Of a stretch of DNA of 64,000 nt, positions 8,804 to 17,716 are shown one piece after another. The DNA is from DATFVA01 sp963800255 (GTDB taxonomy: Bacteria; Bacteroidota; Ignavibacteria; Ignavibacteriales; Ignavibacteriaceae). The notes under the pieces were generated by a model. It was not told where the DNA came from. It did not search any database and saw only the letters and a program-made list of their open reading frames with translations. How positions within the stretch are numbered: the first letter of the stretch is position 1; every line of letters starts with the position of its first letter. Both the position numbers and the translations under genes were made by a program. The stretch is from contig CAWDAK010000022.1 of the NCBI GenBank assembly GCA_963800255.1, forward strand, positions 186,001 to 250,000, in the 5' to 3' direction.

Positions 8804-10621
8804 TTAGTTCTCCTGGAAATGTTGAATAAGAATATCAGCTTTTTTCTTACCTACCAGTTGTGACAATTGGTCGAAAGAGGAATTTTTTATGACGCTTAAA
8901 CTACCTAATTCCTTCAATAAAATCTGCGCTGTGGAGGGTCCGATTCCTTTTATTTCTGTAAGCTCGGTTTTAATTGTTCTTTTGCTTCTCCTGCCTCTGT
9001 GAAAAGTAATTGCAAACCGGTGAGCTTCATCCCGAACCTGCTGCAGCAGCTTCAAACCTGATGAAGTTTTGGGAATTGACTCAGCTTCAGACCTGCCGGG
9101 AAAGAATACCTCCTCAAGCCTTTTAGCGAGACCTATAATATTATAATCTTCATACCCGAGTCCGTTAAGGATTTCAACCGCACTGGAAAGCTGCCCTTTG
9201 CCGCCGTCAACCATAATAAGGTCGGGCAGGGGAGCGTTCTCCTCTTTAAGCTTTGAATACCGCCTCTGAATTACTTCCTGCATACTTGCAAAATCATTGG
9301 GGCCTTCAACGCTCTTTATAATAAATTTCCTGTAGAGACTCTTCTTAGGTTTTCCATCTTCAAACACCACCATACTGGCAACCGAATCACTACCCTGAAG
9401 GTTTGAGATATCGAAGCATTCAATTTTTTTCGGAAGTACTTTAAGATGCAGATCCCTCTGTAGAGCAGAAACCGCGTACGGTACCTGTCCCTGGTTTTTC
9501 ATCTTTTGTATCTGCAGTTCTTTCAGCTGGAGTATAGCGTTTTCTTTGCACATCTTTACAAGTGATTTTAAGGAACCTCTCTGCGGTATGGTTATCCTTA
9601 CCTTTCGCTCTGCTTTTGTGCTCAGCCATTCTTCAAGAGTTTCTTTATCTGAAGGTTCTTCCTCAAGTACAATTTCCCTGGGAACTTCAACATATTCACT
9701 ATAATAAAATTTAACTGCTGCTGAATAAATGTTACCGGCTTCTTCGCCGGGTTCCATAGAAAGTTTTAACTGTTTTTTTCCGGTAAGTTTTCCGCTTCTA
9801 ATATTAAATACTGTGCAGGCAGAATCTTTTCCTTCATAAGCCGCAGCAATGATATCACGGTCATAGAAGTCTTCACTTACAACTTTCTGTTTGGATGAAA
9901 TAACCGAAAGATGATCTATCTTATCACGCAGCTCGGCAGCTTTCTCAAACTCAAGCAGCCCCACGGCTGAGTTCATCCTGTTTTTCAATTCTTTTAACAG
10001 ATCATCAGTTTTTCCTCGCAGTACTTTGGTTACTTCGTCAACCATTTCTTTATAATCTTTTTCAGAGATGAGACCTTCGCAGGGACCATCACATTTTTTA
10101 ATATGATAATCCAGGCATACCCTGAACTTTCTTTTTTCAATTGCATCAGCCGTGATATTAAGCTTGCAGCTCCTGATCTTAAAAACCTGGTTAATCATAC
10201 GGAGGGCCGATTTCATGGTTTTAACATCGGTGTAGGGACCGAAATAGCGTGATCCGTCTTTTATAACCCTCCTGGTCGGATAAATCCTGGGGAAGGGTTC
10301 ATTTGTTACTTTTATGTATGGATATGATTTATCATCCTTAAGATTCACATTGTACCGGGGCTTCAAATCTTTTATGAGATTATTTTCCAGTACAAGCGCT
10401 TCAATCTCATTATCAGTAATAATCAGTTCAAGGTCAGCCGTTTTGCCTATCAGCGTCTGAGTTTTTACTGAAGGAATATTTTTCTGGAAATAGGTTCTTA
10501 CCCTGTTTTTAATATTCCTGGCTTTACCTACATAAATAACCTTGCCGTTTTCATTAAGAAACTGGTAAACACCCGGGGAATCGGGAAGGTTTTTTAATTT
10601 TGTTTCAAGTGTCTGATTCAT
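8804..10621 (-). CDS. uvrC: Excinuclease ABC subunit C
   Basis: UvrC makes the two incisions in nucleotide excision repair after UvrA and UvrB locate the lesion. At 605 residues it has the normal length. In order it has an N-terminal GIY-YIG nuclease (PGVYQFLNENGKVIYVGKAR, about 14-95), a cysteine-bearing linker (CKLN...CLDYHIKKCDGPC), the UVR helical hairpin for UvrB binding (LLEFEKAAELRDKID, about 218-235), the RNase H-like endonuclease domain (ECFDISNLQGSDSVASMVVF and LIMVDGGKGQL), and C-terminal helix-hairpin-helix motifs (LTEIKGIGPSTAQILL). Nothing is missing. It is followed closely by the L,D-transpeptidase gene. Confidence 0.98.
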   Translation of the reverse strand: MNQTLETKLKNLPDSPGVYQFLNENGKVIYVGKARNIKNRVRTYFQKNIPSVKTQTLIGKTADLELIITDNEIEALVLENNLIKDLKPRYNVNLKDDKSYPYIKVTNEPFPRIYPTRRVIKDGSRYFGPYTDVKTMKSALRMINQVFKIRSCKLNITADAIEKRKFRVCLDYHIKKCDGPCEGLISEKDYKEMVDEVTKVLRGKTDDLLKELKNRMNSAVGLLEFEKAAELRDKIDHLSVISSKQKVVSEDFYDRDIIAAAYEGKDSACTVFNIRSGKLTGKKQLKLSMEPGEEAGNIYSAAVKFYYSEYVEVPREIVLEEEPSDKETLEEWLSTKAERKVRITIPQRGSLKSLVKMCKENAILQLKELQIQKMKNQGQVPYAVSALQRDLHLKVLPKKIECFDISNLQGSDSVASMVVFEDGKPKKSLYRKFIIKSVEGPNDFASMQEVIQRRYSKLKEENAPLPDLIMVDGGKGQLSSAVEILNGLGYEDYNIIGLAKRLEEVFFPGRSEAESIPKTSSGLKLLQQVRDEAHRFAITFHRGRRSKRTIKTELTEIKGIGPSTAQILLKELGSLSVIKNSSFDQLSQLVGKKKADILIQHFQEN

Positions 10622-10649
10622 CGTATCCGCTAAAATTGAACGTTCAAAA

Positions 10650-11771
10650 TTAAGTTAAACAGGTATGCAAAAAAAGATGAAAAAATATCTTCTTACAACC
10701 AGTCTTTCTTTTAAAAAATAAAAGCATTGCCGCAGCTATAACCACCATAACAATGATAACCGCAGGGTAACCATACTGCCAGGTAAGCTCTGGCATGTTC
10801 CATTTGCTTACCTCCGTATTAAAATTCATTCCATAAATGCCTGCCAGGAAGGTCAGCGGTATGAAAATAGTTGATATAATTGTTAGTACTTTAACAACTT
10901 CATTAAGTTTCTGCCCGGAACTGGAGAGATAAATTTCGAGCATGCCGTTTAATATTTCCCTGTAATTTTCCATCGTCTCAATATTCTGCCTGATATGATC
11001 ATATAGATCCCGAAGGAAAATGTAAGTCGACTTAGCAATGTAGGGATAACGCTCTCTTTCTATTGAAAAAATTATATCCCGCAGAGGAGTTACGGCACGC
11101 CTCAGTTTTATAATCTTTTTTCTCATACTGTGAATCGTTTCTATTGTAGATCTGTTCGGATCATAGATAAGATCATCTTCAATATTTTCTATTATTTCGT
11201 CCATATCCTGAAGTATGTAAAAATAATTATCCACAATAGTATCAAGCAGCCGGTACATCAGATAATCGGCCCCGAGCTTCCTTATTCTCCCCTTGTCGCC
11301 TCTTAACCTGTCCCTTATATTATTAAAGACGTCACCTTCAACTTCCTGGAAGGTTATAAGACAATTATCTTTGGAAAGAACAAATGAAACCTGCTCCATT
11401 TTTAGATCCGGATTTTTTTCATCTACCTCAATCATTTTTGATATAAGGAAGAGATAATTATCATAATCCTCGAGTTTTGGAAGATGGTTTACATTAAGGA
11501 TATCCTCAAGTATGAGGGGATGAATATCAAAAATTTCCCCTATTCGTGCGAGTTTATCTACTTCATGCAGTCCGCAGACGTTAATCCAGCTAACATGACC
11601 ATTTTCTTTATACCTTTTCAACTCTTCTACATTATTTATTTCTTTTTCGTAAAAAGTTTTGGCATCATAGTCATAGCTCGTGATTTTCATACCCGCTAGT
11701 TTTTGTTCGCCGGTAAAAACCAGTGAACCCGGGGGCAGACCTCTTTTACTTCCTGACCTGCGTTTGGGCAT
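10650..11771 (-). CDS. corA: Magnesium/cobalt transporter CorA
   Basis: CorA forms a pentameric inner-membrane channel for Mg2+ (and Co2+/Ni2+). The 373-residue protein has the long cytoplasmic N-terminal domain and two C-terminal membrane helices. The signature YGMNF closes the first helix (FIPLTFLAGIYGMNF) and the loop with MPEL precedes the second helix (YPAVIIVMVVIAAAMLLFF). The extra tail GCKKIFFHLFLHTCLT is slightly longer than usual. ATG start at 11771. It is separated by 28 bp from uvrC, so read-through is possible although the functions are unrelated. Confidence 0.95.
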   Translation of the reverse strand: MPKRRSGSKRGLPPGSLVFTGEQKLAGMKITSYDYDAKTFYEKEINNVEELKRYKENGHVSWINVCGLHEVDKLARIGEIFDIHPLILEDILNVNHLPKLEDYDNYLFLISKMIEVDEKNPDLKMEQVSFVLSKDNCLITFQEVEGDVFNNIRDRLRGDKGRIRKLGADYLMYRLLDTIVDNYFYILQDMDEIIENIEDDLIYDPNRSTIETIHSMRKKIIKLRRAVTPLRDIIFSIERERYPYIAKSTYIFLRDLYDHIRQNIETMENYREILNGMLEIYLSSSGQKLNEVVKVLTIISTIFIPLTFLAGIYGMNFNTEVSKWNMPELTWQYGYPAVIIVMVVIAAAMLLFFKRKTGCKKIFFHLFLHTCLT

Positions 11772-11842
11772 AAATTTTTCCTTTAATAAGTGAGTATAAA
11801 TGAAAAATAAGGAAACTGAGGGAAAAAAGTTAGAAATAAAGT

Positions 11843-12265
11843 TTAATTGCTGAAAACCTGAATTTTAAGCTTACCGGTAAAATTGGTAAAGGTAATTGAA
11901 ATGATGTCAGGAGTCCTTCCCTCAAGACTGGCGGAAATAGGTTTAATATTCTGTTTCATCAGCTTGTTGTAAAGCAGCTGATTAGAATTATCAAAGATAT
12001 AAAAACTTGCCTGACCAAATGAATAATCGTCAAGGGATAAAATAAGTTTTGAATGAGTACTATAAATACCGGAAAAATCCCTGAAGGTAGTGGATATATT
12101 CTGGGCGTTAATTAAAAAGGTATAGGAGGAACCTGACTGCAAAGTTACAGGCTGGTTAATATTACCAGCTGCATTACCGGGAGCTATTATATCTTCGCGG
12201 CAAGAAGGGATTAAGATTAAAATCAGCAGTAATCCTGTTAAATAAAAACGGATACTCTTTTTCAA
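11843..12265 (-). CDS. Small lipoprotein of unknown function
   Basis: The 140-residue protein has a clear lipoprotein signal: MKKSIRFYLTGLLLILILIP then SC, with the lipidated Cys at residue 22. The remaining 118 residues are rich in Ser, Thr, Asn and alternating hydrophobics, as expected of a small beta-sandwich (SSYTFLINAQNIS, ASFYIFDNSNQLLYNK, ISITFTNFTGKLKIQVF). The ending TGKLKIQVFSN resembles the last strand of secreted Ig-like or PPC-like domains, but no family can be named. The gene is on its own upstream of corA. Confidence 0.65.
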   Translation of the reverse strand: MKKSIRFYLTGLLLILILIPSCREDIIAPGNAAGNINQPVTLQSGSSYTFLINAQNISTTFRDFSGIYSTHSKLILSLDDYSFGQASFYIFDNSNQLLYNKLMKQNIKPISASLEGRTPDIISITFTNFTGKLKIQVFSN

Positions 12266-12784
12266 TTCATTCTTTCTTTGCTAAACTATAATACAAAATA
12301 TAAAGTAAAAATTCTCTGCACCATTAGAGATACTCTTAATGCTTTGATCATCCAACGGAGACTACGTGATTTGAATCATAAGAGGTTAAAAATCCTGTGG
12401 AACATTTTACTTTTTATAAAAACCTATAAGTCTATAAATATCAATCATCTATAAGCATCTTATTAATGTTATTAAGTATGTTGATAAACTGGAAGTATGA
12501 ATTTTTTGATTGAAATCACAAGTATCCACTCTAAAGTTCGATTACCTCACAAGGATTAACCTTTTAAATGTTTTTCAAGTGAGCAGAATTCAGGTTTTCC
12601 TGCCTCATCCGGACTTATACACAACTTTTCCACCTTAATTTAGACTTATTAAACATCCTATAACTTATTAAAGATCAATGGCTTACGGTCTTCTTCTGAA
12701 TTAATTTAAAGATTTTCTGTTTGATCGATAAGCTCAAAATTCTTAATTTTGTGATTAATGCACATATAAATGTCCTTTTGAGCT
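12266..12784. other. 519-bp AT-rich intergenic region between divergent genes
   Basis: This region must hold the promoters of the minus-strand lipoprotein gene and of the plus-strand M23 peptidase gene. It is strongly AT-rich with many TTAATA/TATTAA tracts. One perfect DnaA-box-like 9-mer TTATACACA is at 12615-12623, with a weaker TTTTCCACC eight bases downstream. No RNA gene or open frame is evident. Confidence 0.5.
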
Positions 12785-14074
12785 ATGACTTTTATAAAAA
12801 ATACAAATCCCATCTTAATTACTTTTTCTATTATAGTAATTGCTTTACTTGGTTACACCCTTTTCTTTAACTCTAGTCCTGCCTCTGATAAGAGCGAAGA
12901 AGTTAATAATAAAGTAGAATTTATCCCTAAATTAGATGAATTTGGACTAAACGCTGACTCTTTCAGTGTAACAGATGCCATTATACAGCGGAATGAAACT
13001 GTTTCTTCGATATTCAACAAATTTGGAGCAGCTGATTCTGTAATTTATTACCTGCAGAATAATTTCAGCGGAGTATTCGACTTCAGAAGGGTAATTGCAG
13101 GCAGAAACTACAGGGTGTACACCTCACGTGATTCAACTTGCTCTTTACGTTATTTAGTTTATGAAAAAGACCCTGTCAATTATATTGTTATAGATTTAGG
13201 TGACACCATCACGATGCACCCCGGGAGCAGAAAAATAACCAGGGAAAGGAAGGAAGTGTCAGGTATTATAAGCTATTCCCTGTATACTGCCCTTGAAAGG
13301 AATGAAGCTGATCCCGAATTATTCGTAAAATTATCTAATATATTTGCCTGGCAGATTGATTTTTACCATATACAGAAAGGCGATAATTTTAAAGTTATCT
13401 ACGAGGAAGAATCTGTAGGAAATGAGGTGGTGGGTATAGGTAAGATACTGGGAGCATACTTTAACCATATGGGTGAAAATTATTATGCCATAGATTTTAA
13501 TGTTGACGGCAATGATGAATATTTTGATGAAAATGGAAAGAGTCTCAGGAAAGCTTTCCTTAAAGCTCCACTTGAATATTCCCGTATAAGTTCCCGTTTT
13601 TCAAGGAGAAGGTTTCATCCAATATTAAAACGGGTTAAGGCTCATCTTGGAACTGACTATGCTGCTCCCACAGGCACACCAGTAAGAAGTGTGGGTGAGG
13701 GAATTGTAATAGCAGCTACTTATACTCGAGGGAATGGTAATTATGTAAAAATCAGACATAACTCAGTTTATGCCACACAATATCTTCATATGTCTAAGTT
13801 TGCAAAAGGAATAAGAAGCGGATCTGCAGTTAAACAGGGGCAAGTAATCGGGTATGTCGGGAGCACGGGATTAGCTACCGGACCTCATTTATGCTACCGG
13901 TTTTGGAAAAACGGAGTACAGGTTGATCCCTTAAAAGAGAAACTGCCTTCTTCTGAACCCATTAAAGAAACTTATAAAGATGATTATAATAAGCTAAAAG
14001 ATGAAATAATCGTTGAACTTAACAAAATTAAATTTAATGACCCTATCCAGGTAGCAGCGGGTTCAGGGGTATGA
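12785..14074 (+). CDS. M23-family (LytM) peptidase, membrane anchored, HxC in place of HxH
   Basis: The protein starts with one membrane segment (ILITFSIIVIALLGYTLFF, about 10-28) and a long periplasmic region resembling the OapA/LysM-like N-terminal part of MepM-type endopeptidases. The LytM domain covers about residues 275-385, with the first zinc ligands in KAHLGTDYAAP (H and D) and the strand YVKIRHNSVYATQYLHMS. The last motif reads GPHLCYRFW where classical enzymes have GPHLHYEF: the third zinc ligand histidine is replaced by cysteine. From memory the HLCYRFW form is common in Bacteroidota relatives, so it may be functional with Cys as ligand, or be an EnvC/NlpD-like inactive activator. 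It would act on peptidoglycan crosslinks or regulate amidases. Confidence 0.88.
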   Translation: MTFIKNTNPILITFSIIVIALLGYTLFFNSSPASDKSEEVNNKVEFIPKLDEFGLNADSFSVTDAIIQRNETVSSIFNKFGAADSVIYYLQNNFSGVFDFRRVIAGRNYRVYTSRDSTCSLRYLVYEKDPVNYIVIDLGDTITMHPGSRKITRERKEVSGIISYSLYTALERNEADPELFVKLSNIFAWQIDFYHIQKGDNFKVIYEEESVGNEVVGIGKILGAYFNHMGENYYAIDFNVDGNDEYFDENGKSLRKAFLKAPLEYSRISSRFSRRRFHPILKRVKAHLGTDYAAPTGTPVRSVGEGIVIAATYTRGNGNYVKIRHNSVYATQYLHMSKFAKGIRSGSAVKQGQVIGYVGSTGLATGPHLCYRFWKNGVQVDPLKEKLPSSEPIKETYKDDYNKLKDEIIVELNKIKFNDPIQVAAGSGV

Positions 14075-14090
14075 TATTAACACAATCTTG

Positions 14091-14996
14091 TTAACCGGTT
14101 TTATTTTCAGAATTACCTGAAGGAAGCACTTCGGACAACTTCTCGCCGCCTTTAATACCAAAATCTAATGTCCTTATAGGGAACGGTATCATTATATCAT
14201 TCTCATCGTAGGCTTTTTTAATATTCTGGATAGCATCGCTGATTGAATGCTTAAATTCTTTTTCTGTAGTATACTTTGTCCATATTCTTACAACAAAATT
14301 TATTGAGCTATTTCCGAATTCCGAATAATAGAGTTCAGGCTCTTTATCCTCTATCCGGTTAGGTACACTTTTAACAGCTTCGATGGTAACTGCTTTCACC
14401 TTCTCAAGATCATCACCATATGATATCCCCACCCCCAGATCGACTCTTCTTTTGCCTGACTGACTGTAGTTTATAAGCGGGTTTTGAAAAACATCTTTAT
14501 TTGGTATGTATATTTTTTCTCCCTGGGGGGTAATAATATTCGTGGTTCTCAGGCTTATTTCGTTAACTGTTCCAAAAAGATCATTGGACTTTATTATGTC
14601 ATTCACCCTGAAGGGCTGTCGAATTGTTATGATGATGCCGCTGATGAAATTGGCGGCAATGTCCTGAAATGCAAAGCCTAATGCCAGGCCAATTATCCCA
14701 GCTCCGGCAAGTAAGGTGGTTACAGCTTTATCCAGATTAAGGATGCTAAGTGCTATAAAAAAACCGATAAGGAAAACGGTCAGAAAAATTACCTGTGAGA
14801 TCAGCCGGATTACGGCAATATGATCTGAAAACCTGTTTAGAATCTTAGCTGTAAGCTTTTTTGTAAACCGGGCTAATAAATAAAATGCGACAACAATTAG
14901 TACGGCAACTGCAATATTGGGCAGCATCTGGATAAGGGTATTTATCCATTCCTGAACTTTTTCAGTCACTGTATGATAAACATTTTTAACATCCAT
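14091..14996 (-). CDS. Small-conductance mechanosensitive channel, MscS family
   Basis: This inner-membrane channel releases solutes during osmotic downshock. The 301-residue length is close to E. coli MscS. Three hydrophobic segments are near residues 22-42, 62-85 and 90-110. The pore-lining helix GAGIIGLALGFAFQDIAANFISG has the Gly/Ala packing pattern. The beta domain (FGTVNEISLRTTNIITPQGEKIYIPNKDVF) and the C-terminal alpha/beta domain follow in order. It converges with the M23 gene; the 16-bp gap and the CDS end contain a weak TTAACA...TGTTAA dyad. The ATG at 14996 begins MDVKNVYHTVTEKVQEW, an amphipathic N-terminus usual for the family. Confidence 0.93.
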   Translation of the reverse strand: MDVKNVYHTVTEKVQEWINTLIQMLPNIAVAVLIVVAFYLLARFTKKLTAKILNRFSDHIAVIRLISQVIFLTVFLIGFFIALSILNLDKAVTTLLAGAGIIGLALGFAFQDIAANFISGIIITIRQPFRVNDIIKSNDLFGTVNEISLRTTNIITPQGEKIYIPNKDVFQNPLINYSQSGKRRVDLGVGISYGDDLEKVKAVTIEAVKSVPNRIEDKEPELYYSEFGNSSINFVVRIWTKYTTEKEFKHSISDAIQNIKKAYDENDIMIPFPIRTLDFGIKGGEKLSEVLPSGNSENKTG

Positions 14997-15080
14997 AAAT
15001 TGTCGTTTTTCTTTTGAATTTAATATTTATGTCCATTCATCCTGTGATATGCCTAACCCGGCATTCTCCTCGTGTTTTGT

Positions 15081-15358
15081 CGGTTCGCTGCGGCGAGATG
15101 GGGGGGGAAAGTTAAGCCCCGGGCCTACGTACATTTCGGTGCGCTGCACCTAAAGCAAGGAATCAATCGGTTCGCTGCGGCGAGATGGGAGGAGAAAGTT
15201 AAGCCCCGGGGCTACGTACATATCGGTGCGCTGCACCTAAAGCAAGGAATCAATCGGTTCGCTGCGGCGAGATGGGGGGAGAAAGTTAAGCCCCGGCCCT
15301 ACGTACATTTCGGTGCGCTGCACCTAAAGCAAGGAATCAATCGGTTCGCTGCGGCGAG
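15081..15358. repeat. Three 87-bp tandem repeats plus a 17-bp partial copy
   Basis: Units run 15081-15167, 15168-15254 and 15255-15341, with a partial fourth copy 15342-15358. They differ at only five aligned positions. Each unit is GC-rich against an AT-rich background and has internal dyads, such as GGTGC-GCT-GCACC and TACGTA. Because 87 is a multiple of three, an open frame (15072-15365) runs through with a 29-residue repeat. All five differences change the amino acid, however, which argues against selection for a protein. The block fills most of the 497-bp gap between mscS and lepB; the rest of that gap (14997-15080, 15359-15493) is AT-rich with no other feature seen except the lepB leader. 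Confidence 0.92.
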
Positions 15359-15493
15359 GAAATAGAAAGGTAGGTTCTGAATTGTCTTTCTCTCTATTCC
15401 AATTCTTTTATATATTTAAGTTTATAGATTATTTGGAGTTACCGTTCATTCTGGTGGCGTCTAATTTCATATCAATTAATCCTGGAGTGTAAA

Positions 15494-16429
15494 TTGTCAT
15501 TCAAAAGTGGTTTAAAAAGATTCTTTGGTGTTAAATCTGAGGAGGAAAGAAACAAAGTTAAAACTCCTAAAGAAAAGACCAGAGATTTTTTTGAATCCCT
15601 GCTTTTTGCAGGAATAGCTGCATTCTTCATAATAACGTTTGTTATTCAGAACACCCGTATCCCAACCGGGTCGATGGAAGATACCATACTTGTTGGAGAT
15701 TTTGTCCTTGTAAACAAATTCATATATGGTTCATCTTCTCCCAAATATATACCATTTACTGAAGTTGAAATACCCCACTTTACGCTTCCTGCTTTCAGGG
15801 ATCCGAAACCTGAAGATATAGTGGTATTCGAATTTCCGGGAGGCAGGGATAAGCTTCATGCAGACGAGCTTGGTGTAAACTATGTAAAAAGATGCATAGG
15901 TACCCCCGGCGACACCATTCAGATAATTGATAAGGTAGTGTATATTAACGGAAAACAATTCTGGATACCTACTCATATTAAATACCTTCAGCCTTACCCG
16001 AAACCAAAAGGTATGGTAAACCCCGGTATCTTTCCCAAAGGTATGCCCTGGAACGAGGACAATTACGGTCCTCTTATAATACCTAAAAAAGGCTATACTA
16101 TTCCGCTTAACCTGAATAATGTTGAACAATGGGAGATGACTATAAATAAAGAATACGGCAGAATTGTAGTTGGTGTTAGTAATGGAATGGTAACAATAGA
16201 AGGTAAACCGGTAACATCCTATAAATTTAAAAAGGATTATTATTTTATGATGGGTGATAACCGGGATGATAGTTTAGACAGCAGGTTCTGGGGATTCGTT
16301 GCCCGGGATATGGTAGTAGGTGAAGCCTTTATAACTTTGTTTTCCTGGGACAGGAATATTCCTTTTTCAGATTTGTTCAGATTGATTGGATCGATTCGGC
16401 TTGACAGGGTTTTAAAACTATTGAATTAA
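15494..16429 (+). CDS. lepB: Signal peptidase I
   Basis: This inner-membrane serine protease removes signal peptides from exported proteins. The membrane anchor is about residues 34-52 (SLLFAGIAAFFIITFVIQ). The catalytic serine is S60 in IPTGSMEDT, and the general base K132 lies in YVKRCIGTPGDTI. Boxes GDFVLVNKF and GDNRDDSLDSRFWG are also present. At 311 residues it is longer than the minimal form because of an insertion between boxes D and E (about 150-235). Start is TTG at 15494, supported by GGAG eight bases upstream and by the natural N-terminus. It is followed at 27 bp by the M16 pair. Confidence 0.95.
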   Translation: MSFKSGLKRFFGVKSEEERNKVKTPKEKTRDFFESLLFAGIAAFFIITFVIQNTRIPTGSMEDTILVGDFVLVNKFIYGSSSPKYIPFTEVEIPHFTLPAFRDPKPEDIVVFEFPGGRDKLHADELGVNYVKRCIGTPGDTIQIIDKVVYINGKQFWIPTHIKYLQPYPKPKGMVNPGIFPKGMPWNEDNYGPLIIPKKGYTIPLNLNNVEQWEMTINKEYGRIVVGVSNGMVTIEGKPVTSYKFKKDYYFMMGDNRDDSLDSRFWGFVARDMVVGEAFITLFSWDRNIPFSDLFRLIGSIRLDRVLKLLN

Positions 16430-16456
16430 TATAAAAGACTTAAAATATCGGAAAAT

Positions 16457-17716
16457 ATGGATTTATTAAATATAGAGTATGAAAAATACAAGCTAAAAAA
16501 TGGATTAAATGTAATACTTCATAAAGATGATAATCTTCCTCTTGTTGCAGTAAATGTATGGTACAGGGTAGGCTCAGCAAATGAGCAAAGAGGCAGAACC
16601 GGGATGGCTCACCTTTTTGAACATATGATGTTCCAGGGTTCTGAAAACATTCCTAAAGAGATGCATTTCCGGTATATCCAGGAAGCCGGGGGAAATTTAA
16701 ATGGCTCAACTAACTTTGACAGAACCAATTATTATGAAAAACTTCCATCGAATTATCTCGAGCTTGCTTTATGGCTCGAATCAGACAGGATGGGGTTTTT
16801 TCTTCCAGCTCTGACCCAGGAAAAACTTGACAACCAGAAGAGTGTGGTTATAAATGAGCGTCTTGAGCGCTACGATAATCAGCCTTATGGTCTTGCCTGG
16901 GAAATTATTTTATCAAACATTTATAAGCAGGAACATTCCTACAGCTGGCCTACAATAGGATATGTTGAGGATATTTCCAACTTCAATATTGAACAAGTTT
17001 CCGCTTTCTTTAAAAGGTTTTATTCTCCTTCTAATGCTTCGTTATCTGTGGCAGGTAATTTTAATGAGAAATTTGTTAAAGAAAAGATTGAAAAATATTT
17101 CGGGGGAATACCTGACTCGGTTGAGGTTGAAGAAACGACTGCTATACCCGTAAAGCTGGAAAAAGAAAAACTTATTGAAAGGGAGGAAAATGTTCAGCTT
17201 GAAAGGATCTACCTTGCATGGCCTACAGATAAAGCTTACAGCGGGGATGATGCTGCTCTTGATATCATTGCAGATCTTTTGGCCGGGTCAAAGAATTCCC
17301 GTCTCTACAAGAATATAGTTTTTGAGAAGGAACTTGCCCAGGATATATCCGCGTTTCATTTTTCAGGAAGACTGGGAGGACATTTTATGATCGTTGCGAC
17401 CGCAAAAAAAGGAAAATCCATAGATATAATAAAGAGTGAAATATTTAAAGAACTTGACGTCATTTGTACGGGAGGGGTTGCTTCATATGAATTAGAAAAA
17501 ACCAGAAATAGTATCCGCTCAGGTTTTATTTTTTCGCTTCAGAACATTGATACCATGGCTAATCAGCTTAACTATTACGATTTTTTCCTTGGTGAACCCA
17601 ATTCCTTTAACTATGACCTCACAAGATATAATGAAGTTAGCGACGGGAAGATAAAAAGTATGGTAGACAAATATTTTTCAGGACCTTTTATTGAATTAAG
17701 GGTAAAGCCGAAATGA
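16457..17716 (+). CDS. M16-family zinc peptidase, catalytic subunit
   Basis: The 419-residue protein belongs to the pitrilysin/processing-peptidase family. The inverted zinc motif HLFEH is at residues 52-56, and the distal glutamate is in VVINERLERYDNQPYG (about E134). The second half-domain contains ERIYLAWPTD. No signal peptide is evident, although homologues of this compact type are often periplasmic. The 4-bp ATGA overlap with the next gene, an M16 protein without the zinc motif, shows they are made together. This is the usual alpha/beta heterodimer arrangement in which only this subunit cuts. Substrate unknown. Confidence 0.92.
   Translation: MDLLNIEYEKYKLKNGLNVILHKDDNLPLVAVNVWYRVGSANEQRGRTGMAHLFEHMMFQGSENIPKEMHFRYIQEAGGNLNGSTNFDRTNYYEKLPSNYLELALWLESDRMGFFLPALTQEKLDNQKSVVINERLERYDNQPYGLAWEIILSNIYKQEHSYSWPTIGYVEDISNFNIEQVSAFFKRFYSPSNASLSVAGNFNEKFVKEKIEKYFGGIPDSVEVEETTAIPVKLEKEKLIEREENVQLERIYLAWPTDKAYSGDDAALDIIADLLAGSKNSRLYKNIVFEKELAQDISAFHFSGRLGGHFMIVATAKKGKSIDIIKSEIFKELDVICTGGVASYELEKTRNSIRSGFIFSLQNIDTMANQLNYYDFFLGEPNSFNYDLTRYNEVSDGKIKSMVDKYFSGPFIELRVKPK

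Noticed and set aside
12615..12632. Perfect DnaA-box-like 9-mer TTATACACA with a second weak box, in an AT-rich gap (possible replication origin)
   Set aside because: There is only one good box, no cluster of boxes, and no dnaA, dnaN or gidA nearby. A single 9-mer is expected by chance in AT-rich DNA.
15081..15358. CRISPR array
   Set aside because: The repeat unit is 87 bp and contiguous with no unique spacers between copies, and there are no cas genes.
15072..15365. 97-residue repeat protein encoded by the 87-bp repeat
   Set aside because: All differences between units change amino acids, the frame has no ribosome site, and its composition is unlike neighbouring genes. It is treated as a DNA repeat.
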